Shown: in pieces, positions 47,113-54,751 of the stretch | How positions within the stretch are numbered: the stretch's first letter is position 1 | How the letters are laid out: each line of letters starts with the position of its first letter | DNA from: Ktedonobacter racemifer DSM 44963 | GTDB lineage: Bacteria > Chloroflexota > Ktedonobacteria > Ktedonobacterales > Ktedonobacteraceae | Direction of reading: 5' to 3' | Length of the DNA stretch: 64,000 bases | NCBI RefSeq assembly: GCF_000178855.1 | Contig: NZ_ADVG01000001.1 | Span: 3,447,481-3,511,480, forward strand | Program-made: the position numbers and the translations under genes | Notes under the pieces: model-generated | Told to the model about the DNA's origin: nothing | Seen by the model: only the letters and a program-made list of their open reading frames with translations | Database searches by the model: none

Positions 47113-47179
47113 GCCAGGAGCAGGTAAATTTCTAAGAATTTCTATGAACTTCTAAGAATTTCTAAAAAAGACTCCTGGC
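47113..47179. repeat. Four 10-bp tandem repeats within an inverted repeat
   Basis: AATTTCTAAG, AATTTCTATG, AACTTCTAAG and AATTTCTAAA run without gaps from 47127 to 47166. GCCAGGAG (47113-47120) and CTCCTGGC (47172-47179) bracket them. They lie in the glmS leader, downstream of the ribozyme. Confidence 0.8.
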
Positions 47180-47207
47180 AATGTACTCTTGCTTGCTCAC
47201 TGTGAGT

Positions 47208-47346
47208 ATATTGTCCCCGGCGTTACCACCTGGTTTTGTCGACCCACTTCTCAGGGCTGTGATCGGCCCTGGAGGCTCCCCGCTGATGCTCCGAACAGCC
47301 TCCTCCTCGTCAACCAGGCCTCCTCCTCAAGCCTGGTCCATGCGCT
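47208..47346 (-). ncRNA. glmS ribozyme: glmS ribozyme/riboswitch
   Basis: On the minus strand the conserved core is present in order: cleavage site TA|GCGC (47346/47345), the P2 stem CCAGGC/GCCTGG, GTTGACGAGGAGGAGG (47299-47314), GAGCCTCC, GATCACAGCC (47255-47264) and AAACCAGGTGGTAACGCC. This self-cleaving RNA uses glucosamine-6-phosphate as cofactor; cleavage lowers glmS mRNA. It starts about 360 nt upstream of the glmS ATG. The family identity is clear from the motif order; exact ends are approximate. Confidence 0.93.
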
Positions 47347-47370
47347 ACTCAATCCAGTCCAATAGTCATA

Positions 47371-47625
47371 TTTTTCCGTAAGCCTATGCACGACTTATCT
47401 ACCTATCATAAACGAAGAAGAGAATCAAAAGTCGCACATGTACCTGCTTGCGTAAGCGATATTGGATATTTGGAAGCTTACGCACCTTTAACGGAGCCTA
47501 CGTGTCTCTATGTTGAGTATAACATAGGGCAAGTAACCACTGATACTTATGCCCTATCTATAGGACGTTTTTGGGATAGAAATAGTAGACATTGCGCAGA
47601 ACTTGAAAAAACCAGAGAGGAGGAG
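47371..47625. other. Gap with no convincing gene
   Basis: A plus-strand frame (47386-47628, 80 codons) shows no family resemblance or ribosome site and overlaps the likely glmS promoter. A bulged hairpin ATAGGGC/GCCCTAT lies at 47524-47557. Confidence 0.4.
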
Positions 47626-47641
47626 TAATGTATCTACAAGA
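47626..47641 (+). other. Putative left attachment core (attL)
   Basis: TAATGTATCTACAAGA; 15/16 identical to 58606-58621 in the same orientation. The integrase gene lies 84 bp inside. Confidence 0.55.
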
Positions 47642-47704
47642 GAATTTAGGCAAAGCCCCTCAGCCAGCATCAAAAGCCCCTTCACTTTCCACTTAGCCAC
47701 CCAA

Positions 47705-47724
47705 GACAGCCAAATTGACAGCCA
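47705..47724 (+). other. Putative integrase arm-type site, left
   Basis: GACAGCCAAATTGACAGCCA, a paired TGACAGCC motif abutting the integrase stop codon; 19/20 identical to 58509-58528. It lies 64 bp inside the left core repeat. Confidence 0.6.
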
Positions 47725-48882
47725 TTAGGGTTCATCACCCTCTTTTTCCTCACTAAAAATGGTATCCATGATGCTAGCCACTTCTTTTCTCATTGACGGC
47801 ATTACATGAGAATATATATTCATGGTCATGGCAATAGAGGAATGCCCTAAAAGCTCCTGCACTACTTTGGGGTGTACTCCTTTCGCAAGCAGAATGGTTG
47901 CAGCACTATGGCGCAAATCGTGAAAACGCATCTTTGGTAGGCCCGCTTGCGCTACAATTTGATGAAACTCCTTAAGGGTCTGAGGGCTATGCATGTAGCT
48001 TCTCAGCTTACTGAGAAATACAAGCCCTTTCGGGTTCCATTCGCTTAAGGAAAGCCCCATCTCTTCAGCCTTCGCCTTTTGCTCGCTATAGTGCTGTTGT
48101 AAGGTTTGAATAACAGCTTCTGGAAGATGTATTGTTCTCTTACCAGCTCGTGTTTTAGGCTCTTTCTCAACGTAGCCCATAAAGGCAACATGGCTTACCG
48201 TATGTTTTATGAACAGCAGACGTGCATCAAAGTCAATATCACTCCACTTCAAAGCAGTGATCTCGCCACGTCTTAGCCCGGTAGTTACAGCCAGCAAGAT
48301 CATCCCTTCTAACCGGTGTCCTCTGGCAATCTCAAGTAAAACTCTTGCTTGTTCTTCTGTCAGTGGCACTATCTCACGTTGAACACCTTTAGGGACGGTC
48401 ACCTGACTTGCGACGTTTTTCGAAACCATCTCCCATTGAAGCGCGCTATTTAGCGAGCCTGAGAGAACTTCATGCATTAGTTTAATTGTTGGAGGTTTCG
48501 CACCATCCCTTATCTTCTTTGCATATAACTCTTGAATGTGACGAGGCGTCAAGTTTCTAATTTTAAGGTGCCCTATTTCGGGAATAATGTGTTTCTTCAT
48601 TGCTGATCGATAGTGCAAGTAGGTACTCGGGGCGCGATATGGAGGTTTGCATACTGTCTCTAACCATTCAGGGAGATAATCTTTCAGAAGCGGGTTAGGG
48701 CCAGTTGCCAGTGTGCCCCGCTCTTTCTCATTTAGAGCTGCCCGTACTTTGTCCTGTACTTCCTTGCGTGTGCTGCCATAAAAGTACTTCTTCTTCCCAC
48801 CCTCCAGGCGAATATAGCCTGCAAACCGCCCATCTTTGCGCGGATATACTGAGCCCTCGCCGTGGCCTCTTCGTTTTGGCAT
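47725..48882 (-). CDS. int: Tyrosine-type integrase
   Basis: 385 aa. A basic N-terminal arm-binding domain (MPKRRGHGEGSVYPRKDGRF), a SAM-like core-binding domain at about 65-165, then the catalytic domain with Arg in TTGLRRGEITALKWSDIDF, HDLRHSAATILLAKG (His-x-x-Arg) and GHSSIAMTMNIYSH (His, Tyr nucleophile). It should integrate and excise the element at the att repeats. AAGGGACAAGG precedes the ATG. The N-terminal arm-binding domain agrees with the paired motifs seen near both ends. Confidence 0.96.
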   Translation of the reverse strand: MPKRRGHGEGSVYPRKDGRFAGYIRLEGGKKKYFYGSTRKEVQDKVRAALNEKERGTLATGPNPLLKDYLPEWLETVCKPPYRAPSTYLHYRSAMKKHIIPEIGHLKIRNLTPRHIQELYAKKIRDGAKPPTIKLMHEVLSGSLNSALQWEMVSKNVASQVTVPKGVQREIVPLTEEQARVLLEIARGHRLEGMILLAVTTGLRRGEITALKWSDIDFDARLLFIKHTVSHVAFMGYVEKEPKTRAGKRTIHLPEAVIQTLQQHYSEQKAKAEEMGLSLSEWNPKGLVFLSKLRSYMHSPQTLKEFHQIVAQAGLPKMRFHDLRHSAATILLAKGVHPKVVQELLGHSSIAMTMNIYSHVMPSMRKEVASIMDTIFSEEKEGDEP

Positions 48883-48944
48883 GGTCCTTGTCCCTTTCTC
48901 AAAAAGAGAAGGCTGGCACCCCGAGAGATGCCAGCCGCTAAAAG

Positions 48945-49190
48945 TTACGCTATCAAATCGCGTTCGCTTTGTATCCGTCGCACGATCCAGGCCTGTAGCT
49001 CTGGCAGGTAGACCCGTACCGACTTGCCAAAGCGCAAGACGGGAAGTTCTTCCCGCGCTATGAGTTCGTAGATCTTCGTTCGCCCCATGCTCAGCACAAC
49101 TGCTACGGTATCAACATCTAAGAGCAAGGGTTGAAGCTGCATAGGTGGGGGGAGTGGCTCATCTTGAGCCGTTAGCGTTCTCCGTTTCAT
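48945..49190 (-). CDS. Excisionase-like HTH protein
   Basis: 81 aa. A single winged-HTH of the HTH_17 type: LLLDVDTVAVVLSMGRTKIY, ELIAREELPVLRFGKSVRVY and LPELQAWI. Such small proteins next to integrase genes act as recombination directionality factors or repressors. GAGGTGAG precedes the ATG. It lies 62 bp upstream of the integrase, so the two are probably co-transcribed. Confidence 0.8.
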   Translation of the reverse strand: MKRRTLTAQDEPLPPPMQLQPLLLDVDTVAVVLSMGRTKIYELIAREELPVLRFGKSVRVYLPELQAWIVRRIQSERDLIA

Positions 49191-49256
49191 CTCACCTCGT
49201 CCTTTTCATGGCTGGCTATATTGCCTCAAAAATTTTTCCTCGGATCAGTGGGTTTG

Positions 49257-49387
49257 AAACCTGCAAACCTGCGAACCGCTCTACAAGCGGCTTCACAAGA
49301 ATGGCAAACCTGCATGAAACCTGCGCCAAACCTGCGAACCGCTCTAGAGGCCGATTCACAAATTTTTGAAACCTGCGAACCGCTCTA
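49257..49387 (+). repeat. Iteron-like array A: six AAACCTGC copies and three GAACCGCTCTA copies
   Basis: AAACCTGC starts at 49257, 49265, 49306, 49317, 49328 and 49369. GAACCGCTCTA follows at 49273, 49336 and 49377, each leading into a near-palindrome CCGCTCTAGAGGCGG-like block. It fills the gap between the excisionase and primase genes. A replication-origin or partition site is the likely role. Confidence 0.8.
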
Positions 49388-49408
49388 GAGGCGGCTTGAG
49401 AGAAAAGA

Positions 49409-50362
49409 CTAGATTTCCTCTGCCTGAATGCGTTCCCAGAGCTCCTGATTGCTCAGGTGGTAGTAGTACTTGAGAAAGTCAAAGAGCGAGCCGCCGCGCT
49501 GCCAGGTGTAGCAGTACCAGCAGTACCCACCAGGGACACCAGGCTCGTACACTTTGAAAGAGTCCTGGGTATCTTCGCCGCCTGTGTGGTGGTCTCCAAA
49601 GGGGCACTTGCCTACGCCTTTTTCATTCAGGGTGACATGGCGACTAATCAGCTGGTAGTAGTCCTGGCTCGCGTTCCATTCCCGAATGGGCGACGGGCCG
49701 CTGCTTCTGCCTGAGTTGGAAGGGGAAAACGATGTTGGTGTGGGTCTGTGCATGGCCGTGGCCGCTGCTGGTCTCTTCACCAGGAGAACTTCCATGCGCT
49801 GAATGGAAGTCAGCCAGGCAATGCGCTGTTCCTCAGGAGCGCTCAGTGTGACCAGTCCGGCCGCGCCACGCTCAACAAAGGGATAGCGCTGCTTACTCTT
49901 GCGATGGATACCTAGAGGGAGCCGGATCAGGGAGCCGTAGCCCTTGCCCTCGTCCTGCTTAGGGTAGAACTCCATGTCGGAGGGGCAGAAAGGCAGGAGC
50001 CAGGCGCGAGCCTGTGAAGCTGGCACTGGAAAGGTGAAGAATATCCACAGGTGGCCGCCCCGTCTGGACTGCTCGACGTAGGAGACAATCCCCTGCGTCG
50101 CCAGCTGGTCTTGTATCTGCCAGAGTCGAGCCAGGCCGTCTTCCATGTCGGCATCGATCACCACGAAACGACAGCGGCCCTCTTTGTCCATGACATAGGT
50201 ACCGCACGTGTGGCGGCCAATCAGGTGGTCAAAGACTTCCGATTTGGTGAGCGGCTTGCCCACACGTCGGTACCGGCCGTTACTCAATTGGATCGCGTAG
50301 TCGTCCGTGCGACCCACGAACAGGCCCTGGTAGGTCTCCAGGTAGCTCGTGATTGCAAGCAT
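49409..50362 (-). CDS. Primase-polymerase (AEP type) with zinc-finger tail
   Basis: 317 aa. The archaeo-eukaryotic primase core shows RFVVIDADMEDGLARLWQIQ (metal DxD), SYVEQSRRGGHLWIFF (S-x-x-G-G-H) and GYGSLIRLPLGIHRKSKQRY. A Pro/Ser linker leads to a CHC2-like zinc finger at about residues 255-300 (KCPFGDHHTGGEDTQDSFKV, then GYCWYCYTWQRGGSLFDFLK). It should prime or initiate replication of the element. Iteron-like octamers flank the gene on both sides. The start at 50362 follows AAAAGAGAGAAC. Confidence 0.85.
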   Translation of the reverse strand: MLAITSYLETYQGLFVGRTDDYAIQLSNGRYRRVGKPLTKSEVFDHLIGRHTCGTYVMDKEGRCRFVVIDADMEDGLARLWQIQDQLATQGIVSYVEQSRRGGHLWIFFTFPVPASQARAWLLPFCPSDMEFYPKQDEGKGYGSLIRLPLGIHRKSKQRYPFVERGAAGLVTLSAPEEQRIAWLTSIQRMEVLLVKRPAAATAMHRPTPTSFSPSNSGRSSGPSPIREWNASQDYYQLISRHVTLNEKGVGKCPFGDHHTGGEDTQDSFKVYEPGVPGGYCWYCYTWQRGGSLFDFLKYYYHLSNQELWERIQAEEI

Positions 50363-50389
50363 GTTCTCTCTTTTCCTTGTATCTGGCTT

Positions 50390-50413
50390 GCAGGTTTGCA
50401 GGTTTGCAGGTTT
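50390..50413 (-). repeat. Iteron-like array B: three tandem AAACCTGC copies
   Basis: GCAGGTTT three times without spacing, immediately upstream of the primase start (28 bp), in inverse orientation to arrays A and C. Confidence 0.85.
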
Positions 50414-50524
50414 GGTTCCCGTCGGTGTGACGTGTGTACAGTGCAGAAAAATACCCTCTCGCGCCGCTTCTCATGCTTTGTGAAAGGGTAGTGATGCCTC
50501 TTTTTTGCTCCTTTTGGGGAATAC

Positions 50525-50549
50525 AAACCTGCGAAACCTGCAAACCTGC
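50525..50549 (+). repeat. Iteron-like array C: three AAACCTGC copies
   Basis: AAACCTGC starts at 50525, 50534 and 50542. With arrays A and B this makes twelve copies around one gene. Confidence 0.85.
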
Positions 50550-50574
50550 GGAATTTCTCTTTTTAGGGGGAAAA

Positions 50575-50617
50575 GAAAACGATGTGTGTGTTGCTTCCTC
50601 CCAACAACATCGTTTTC
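50575..50617. terminator. 11-bp stem hairpin with T-run
   Basis: GAAAACGATGT (50575-50585) pairs with 50607-50617, followed by TTTCTTT. It lies between array C and the plus-strand membrane gene; the rest of the 50363-50824 gap has no gene I trust. Confidence 0.5.
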
Positions 50618-50824
50618 TTTCTTTAAAAATGCGCGGTAGCGCGTGCCTCCTTCTCGGATCAGCCGCTTTGCACACAAAAAACTTTTTTGCTATGCTCTTC
50701 GTGAGGAAACGGATGCAACTGCACAGCTCATTCTTCGGGAGCCTCTCCAGAAAAACAGGTCGCGGAGGAGCTTCAAAAGAAAAGGAGTTCCTCAGCACAT
50801 CGCAGTTAAGGAGAGTAAGGATCG

Positions 50825-51433
50825 ATGGACGATTATATAGAGAAACACCACCCACTCCACATGGAAAACCAGCAAGGTGAGGCGCAGAAAGAAGAACTGT
50901 GGCAACATGAACAGGACGTGGCAAAGCGCAGCAGTCGGCGCCGATGGCTCCTGATTGTCGCAGGAGTGGCGGCGCTTCTGCCTCTGGGAGCAATCAGGAT
51001 GGCAACATCTCCAGGAGTGGAACAGGGAGTGCTGACCTCCCCTTTTCCAACGTTGCTGCAGAGCTACGCCCTCTTGACGACTGGTCCCATCGTGAGCGCT
51101 GTTTTTTGGTGGCATGTGATTGTCAACGCAGCAGAACAACCGAACTGGAAGAATGGTCTGCTGGCAGCGCTGCTGGCGGAATTCACAGCCTTTCCTCTTA
51201 CCGTCATTCTCTCCATTGGCGTTCCGACTTTCTTCAGTACAGTCTTTACCCATCCAGAACATCTCCAACAAGCGCTTCCAATGCTTCTCTTTTTGAGCGT
51301 CATGAGTTTCACGGCATTACACTACGTTGGCTGGTATACCACGCTCTGTGCACTCATTTTCGGTCCGCTTCTCGGCGGGTTACAAGGGTATTTCGAGTGG
51401 AAAGCGTTTCTGGATCGGTTTGAACGAAGCTGA
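50825..51433 (+). CDS. Unknown four-helix membrane protein
   Basis: 202 aa, no family recognised. A charged N terminus of about 35 residues (His/Glu/Gln-rich), then hydrophobic segments WLLIVAGVAALLPLGAIRMA, LLTTGPIVSAVFWWHVIV, LAALLAEFTAFPLTVILSIG and FLSVMSFTALHYVGWYTTLC followed by ALIFGPLLGG. AAGGAGAG precedes the ATG. It is read against the surrounding minus-strand replication genes, so it is probably expressed separately: cargo, or an exclusion or immunity function (speculative). Confidence 0.7.
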   Translation: MDDYIEKHHPLHMENQQGEAQKEELWQHEQDVAKRSSRRRWLLIVAGVAALLPLGAIRMATSPGVEQGVLTSPFPTLLQSYALLTTGPIVSAVFWWHVIVNAAEQPNWKNGLLAALLAEFTAFPLTVILSIGVPTFFSTVFTHPEHLQQALPMLLFLSVMSFTALHYVGWYTTLCALIFGPLLGGLQGYFEWKAFLDRFERS

Positions 51434-51571
51434 AGAGAAGCCAGAACCTCCTCCTAGGAGAAGCACCCGCTCTCGGGAGGAGGACATCGAATTCCGCACA
51501 ACCACTTTTTTACACACGTTCGCTACTGGCCAGCTTGTTGCGCAACCTGTGGGTTATACCAGGATTCACAG

Positions 51572-53152
51572 CTATAAGCTTGTCGCTTCAGGCTCAGGCA
51601 AGGCGACGGACCAGTACACCGCGCCACTCCGTTTATCCGGCTCCCCTTTGACCAGGTGCAGGCCACTTTCATCAAACTGGGTGCCAACCCGGTAGGAGAG
51701 GGCCTTGCCTAGCCGCCGCTTAAAGTCGCCTTTCTGAATATCAGTCAAGTCATCTGGCAAGGCATTGTAGAGGCCTACCAGGGTGCTATCGACCTCGTCA
51801 AGCGTTGAGCCAGTCTTGATATCTTTAGCAAGCACAGACGCCAGAATCTGGTTACGGTGATAATGCGCAAGCCAGGCATGGAGAAAGGCCGCCCACTGGA
51901 GGGCGTCTTCGTCTTGTTCCTGCAGGGCCTGTGCATTGCCTAAGAAGTCCTTGACGGAGCCATACTCAAGAATGCCGCCAATAGTATTGACCCAGGCTTG
52001 GAAACTCCCCATCTTGATAGACTCGCTCATGGGTGGGTTCCCAGCATCGTACCAGGCCCTTACCAGAGTGAGCAGGGCCACGATAATTTCCCCGCGGTGG
52101 GCAGGTATCCAGGTCTCTAGATCATGCTTGAAGCCGCCACGCGTCCAGGGCTTGGCCGTGCGGGCGTCCATGCGTATCCAGTAGCACCGCCGCGGCAGGT
52201 CGCCGCCTAGCTGGATATTGTTTCCCGTCGCCATCCAGGTAGCGCACTGGGCATAGACACCGTTGCGACTCTCACCCAGGATGCGTTCCTTGACCGTGTG
52301 AGAAGTCAAGGCTGAATCAAGACTCGCAGACTGAAGCCGGGCCTTGATGTTGTCTACAGTGATGATGGTTGCACCCTCGGCCAAGGTGGAGGCGATCCGC
52401 TTACGCCACTCGTTATCATCATAGGGGGCCGTCATCATGGACGCCTTGCGCCCGGTCGCGATCAGGGCCACGGTCTCAGCTAAGAGGCTTTTGCCTGTGC
52501 CTGGTCGTGTGGCATCGATGAGAGCGAGCGGGACATGTCCATCAATGGCATGACGAATAAGAGGCGTGAGCAAGAGCGCGACGGTATTGGCATAACTGGC
52601 ATCGTTCTCAAAGGGGAATTGTCCTATCACCTCTTCAATGAGGACCAGGGCACTCACAATGTCGTCATCTGTGGGATGCTCAGGGATAGGCGGGATATGC
52701 AGCATTGACACAGGCGCGTAGTAGAGCCGTGTCTGCTCGTCATAGCCAGGGGTGGTGATGAGTGTCCCATCTGAACGAATAACAGGAAATTCAATGATGC
52801 TATCAAGTGGGGGAAACGGCCAATTTCCCAGGGTCAGAATATCCTTCACCATCGCGTCAGGTGGAGGGCAATGCATGGGGCCTTTGACCGTGACCTTGAC
52901 AAAGTTCATGGTCCGTGCGAGCATACCCTTTAAGGTGGTTTCCGTGAGCGCTTCAATACAAGGGGTGTCGTCTTCCTTGCGTTGGATGCGCACCAGCTGG
53001 CCGTGGCGCACATAGATGGGCGTTCGTGTGCTGACCAGGTGAGCAATGGCATCCGCTGACAGTTCACGCCAGGGGCGGTTTGAGACCAGCACCCCTGGCA
53101 ACCCATCCGCTTGAAGCATCTTCGCAAATGCCGCAGCAAGTTCTTCATCCAA
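51572..53152 (-). CDS. Replication-type ATPase (SF3/AAA-like, DUF927-type)
   Basis: 526 aa from a TTG at 53152, placed 9 nt after GAGGAG; no ATG gives a better frame. Walker A LIDATRPGTGKSLLAETVAL at about residues 218-237, Walker B-like ATIITVDNI, sensor-like WMATGNNIQLGGDLPRR. The C-terminal 130 residues include a winged-helix-like part. The N-terminal 190 residues match the domain seen before such ATPases in phage/plasmid primase-helicases. It likely unwinds the element origin together with the primase gene 1.2 kb downstream. Confidence 0.78.
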   Translation of the reverse strand: MDEELAAAFAKMLQADGLPGVLVSNRPWRELSADAIAHLVSTRTPIYVRHGQLVRIQRKEDDTPCIEALTETTLKGMLARTMNFVKVTVKGPMHCPPPDAMVKDILTLGNWPFPPLDSIIEFPVIRSDGTLITTPGYDEQTRLYYAPVSMLHIPPIPEHPTDDDIVSALVLIEEVIGQFPFENDASYANTVALLLTPLIRHAIDGHVPLALIDATRPGTGKSLLAETVALIATGRKASMMTAPYDDNEWRKRIASTLAEGATIITVDNIKARLQSASLDSALTSHTVKERILGESRNGVYAQCATWMATGNNIQLGGDLPRRCYWIRMDARTAKPWTRGGFKHDLETWIPAHRGEIIVALLTLVRAWYDAGNPPMSESIKMGSFQAWVNTIGGILEYGSVKDFLGNAQALQEQDEDALQWAAFLHAWLAHYHRNQILASVLAKDIKTGSTLDEVDSTLVGLYNALPDDLTDIQKGDFKRRLGKALSYRVGTQFDESGLHLVKGEPDKRSGAVYWSVALPEPEATSL

Positions 53153-53247
53153 GTGACGTGTCTCCTCTAAGGAATTTCGTTACATGCGCTCGTGGTGCAG
53201 GGAAGGCGACGGGCGCATGTCCGTCGCCTTCCCTGTGTACCTGGTTC

Positions 53248-54609
53248 TTATGAGGCACGCTTCAGACCACGCCAGGTGCGCTGTTCTTTTGCGAGAAGGT
53301 CAACATCTTCTTTGGCATAGGCCCCATGGGGAGCGTGCGTGTGCTCAACGTAGCGTAACCTTCCTTCACGAACCCAACGATGGACGCTCGGCTTTGAGAT
53401 GCCTAAACGTGCCGCCGTCTCGTCCAGGCTATAGCTGTTCCTTGCGAAGTCTTCCAGTTCCTCTACAATCCGGTCTATCTCGGCTTTGAGATAGACTCCA
53501 CCATAACGCTCTCTGCCTGGCACGTTCGTACGGGTTAAGAGCCCCTGCTGAACCCAATTTTTGACCCCGCCTGTGGTGAGATGCAGGCGCGCCGCGGCTT
53601 CTTCAAGGGTGTAGTAGCGTTCGCTCACACGCTGATATTCCTCTGCGAGCGCATCAATTTCTGCCTTTGAGTAGACCCCTAATTGGGTTTCCGGGTCCGC
53701 TTCAGGATTGAGGACGTAGCGCCTGATCACGCCCTTTTTTACGCGTTCAATAAAGCTGGTATTGGAGAGTCCAAGGGCGCTACTGGCTTCGGAAGCACTA
53801 TAATACTCCGATGAGGTACGGAACGATGTCCCAGCGTTCAAGGCTTGTAACACGCGCTGCTCAATGTTCAGACAGGTCTGGACGGATGCGCCAATTTTAT
53901 CGGCTATTTCCTGGTAGGTATGTGTGCGCTGGTCCAATGGGTCAAGCCCGTAGCGCAAGCGAACCACCTGCTGTTCCCGCTCTGGGACCCTGGCTAAGAG
54001 TGTTTCTGCTCGTTCACAGGCCTGGGTATTCTCTGACAGGGGTTCAGGTGTTTCTAGACAATCGAGAAGCGAGCGTGTACTCTCATCACTAAAAGGCTGA
54101 TCTAAGCTAGAAACCTCATAGAATTGAAAGAGCCGTCCTTGCTCTGCTGCTTCATCCCACTCCGCTTGTGGGACTTTGAACAGAGAAGCGCGGATATAAC
54201 TTTTGCGCAAGGCAAAACGGATGTAGGAGGCAGCATAGGCGCTGAAATCCGTGTGTTCTGCTTCCCTGTCGAGGTACCGATGGGCGCATTCAACAAGGGC
54301 CATATTTCCGGTTTGAATCAAGTCCATCAAAGGGACGCGGAATCTTCCGCCATCAAGCGCCCGGTAGTAGCGATAGAAACGGGCCGCCACAAAGATCACC
54401 AGGCGTAACGATCCTTCAATAAGTTGCTGGACAATGGCCCTGGCTTCATCCTGTCGGGTTGGATCATTGCGAAGGGCTTTCAATTGTTGGACGAGCCTAT
54501 CATCCTGATTATTGACCAGTGGAGGGTGGATGCTAATATCTGCGAGGTACTGTCGATAAAAGTCGGTGCAATCTTCGGGTGCCGAAAGGATCATGGTCGT
54601 TGTGCTCAT
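53248..54609 (-). CDS. Sigma-70-like factor fused to three HTH domains
   Basis: 453 aa from the ATG at 54609 (GGAG 9 nt upstream); the 29-codon extension upstream is Cys/Pro-rich and unlikely. Sigma region 2 at about 65-140 (RFRVPLMDLIQTGNMALVEC, AASYIRFALRKSYIR) and region 4 at about 200-258 (RVPEREQQVVRLRYGLDPLD, YQEIADKIGASVQTCLNIEQ). Then three excisionase/MerR-type HTH units at about 269-325, 331-385 and 392-442, each starting YY/SY and ending with an acidic helix after VYSKAEID, VYLKAEID or AYAKEDVD. I know of no named family with this architecture. It may direct RNA polymerase to element promoters while the extra HTHs read neighbouring sites. Confidence 0.85.
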   Translation of the reverse strand: MSTTTMILSAPEDCTDFYRQYLADISIHPPLVNNQDDRLVQQLKALRNDPTRQDEARAIVQQLIEGSLRLVIFVAARFYRYYRALDGGRFRVPLMDLIQTGNMALVECAHRYLDREAEHTDFSAYAASYIRFALRKSYIRASLFKVPQAEWDEAAEQGRLFQFYEVSSLDQPFSDESTRSLLDCLETPEPLSENTQACERAETLLARVPEREQQVVRLRYGLDPLDQRTHTYQEIADKIGASVQTCLNIEQRVLQALNAGTSFRTSSEYYSASEASSALGLSNTSFIERVKKGVIRRYVLNPEADPETQLGVYSKAEIDALAEEYQRVSERYYTLEEAAARLHLTTGGVKNWVQQGLLTRTNVPGRERYGGVYLKAEIDRIVEELEDFARNSYSLDETAARLGISKPSVHRWVREGRLRYVEHTHAPHGAYAKEDVDLLAKEQRTWRGLKRAS

Positions 54610-54700
54610 GGTTCCATCTCCTGGACACAACGACACCCATCCAGTATAATGAGGATGGGTGTCTGGGCGAAAGCAGCAAATTAGACACAAAGGCACTCAC

Positions 54701-54735
54701 AAGCTCAACGTGAATCAGACGTTGAGCTTCTTTTT
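54701..54735 (+). terminator. Rho-independent terminator on the plus strand
   Basis: AAGCTCAACGT and ACGTTGAGCTT form an 11-bp stem with loop GAATCAG, followed on the plus strand by CTTTTTT. On the minus strand no T-run follows, although both flanking genes are minus-strand. Confidence 0.7.
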
Positions 54736-54751
54736 TGGCCTGTGTGGTGTG

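Noticed and set aside
47127..47166. CRISPR array
   Set aside because: The 10-bp units are contiguous without spacers; no array with 20-40 bp repeats and unique spacers was found anywhere in the window.
47386..47628. 80-codon plus-strand frame at the left edge of the integrative element
   Set aside because: No ribosome site or recognisable domain; it overlaps the probable glmS promoter region.
50280..50993. 237-codon open frame on the minus strand
   Set aside because: It overlaps the primase start, two iteron arrays and the plus-strand membrane gene, and its composition looks like an antisense shadow.
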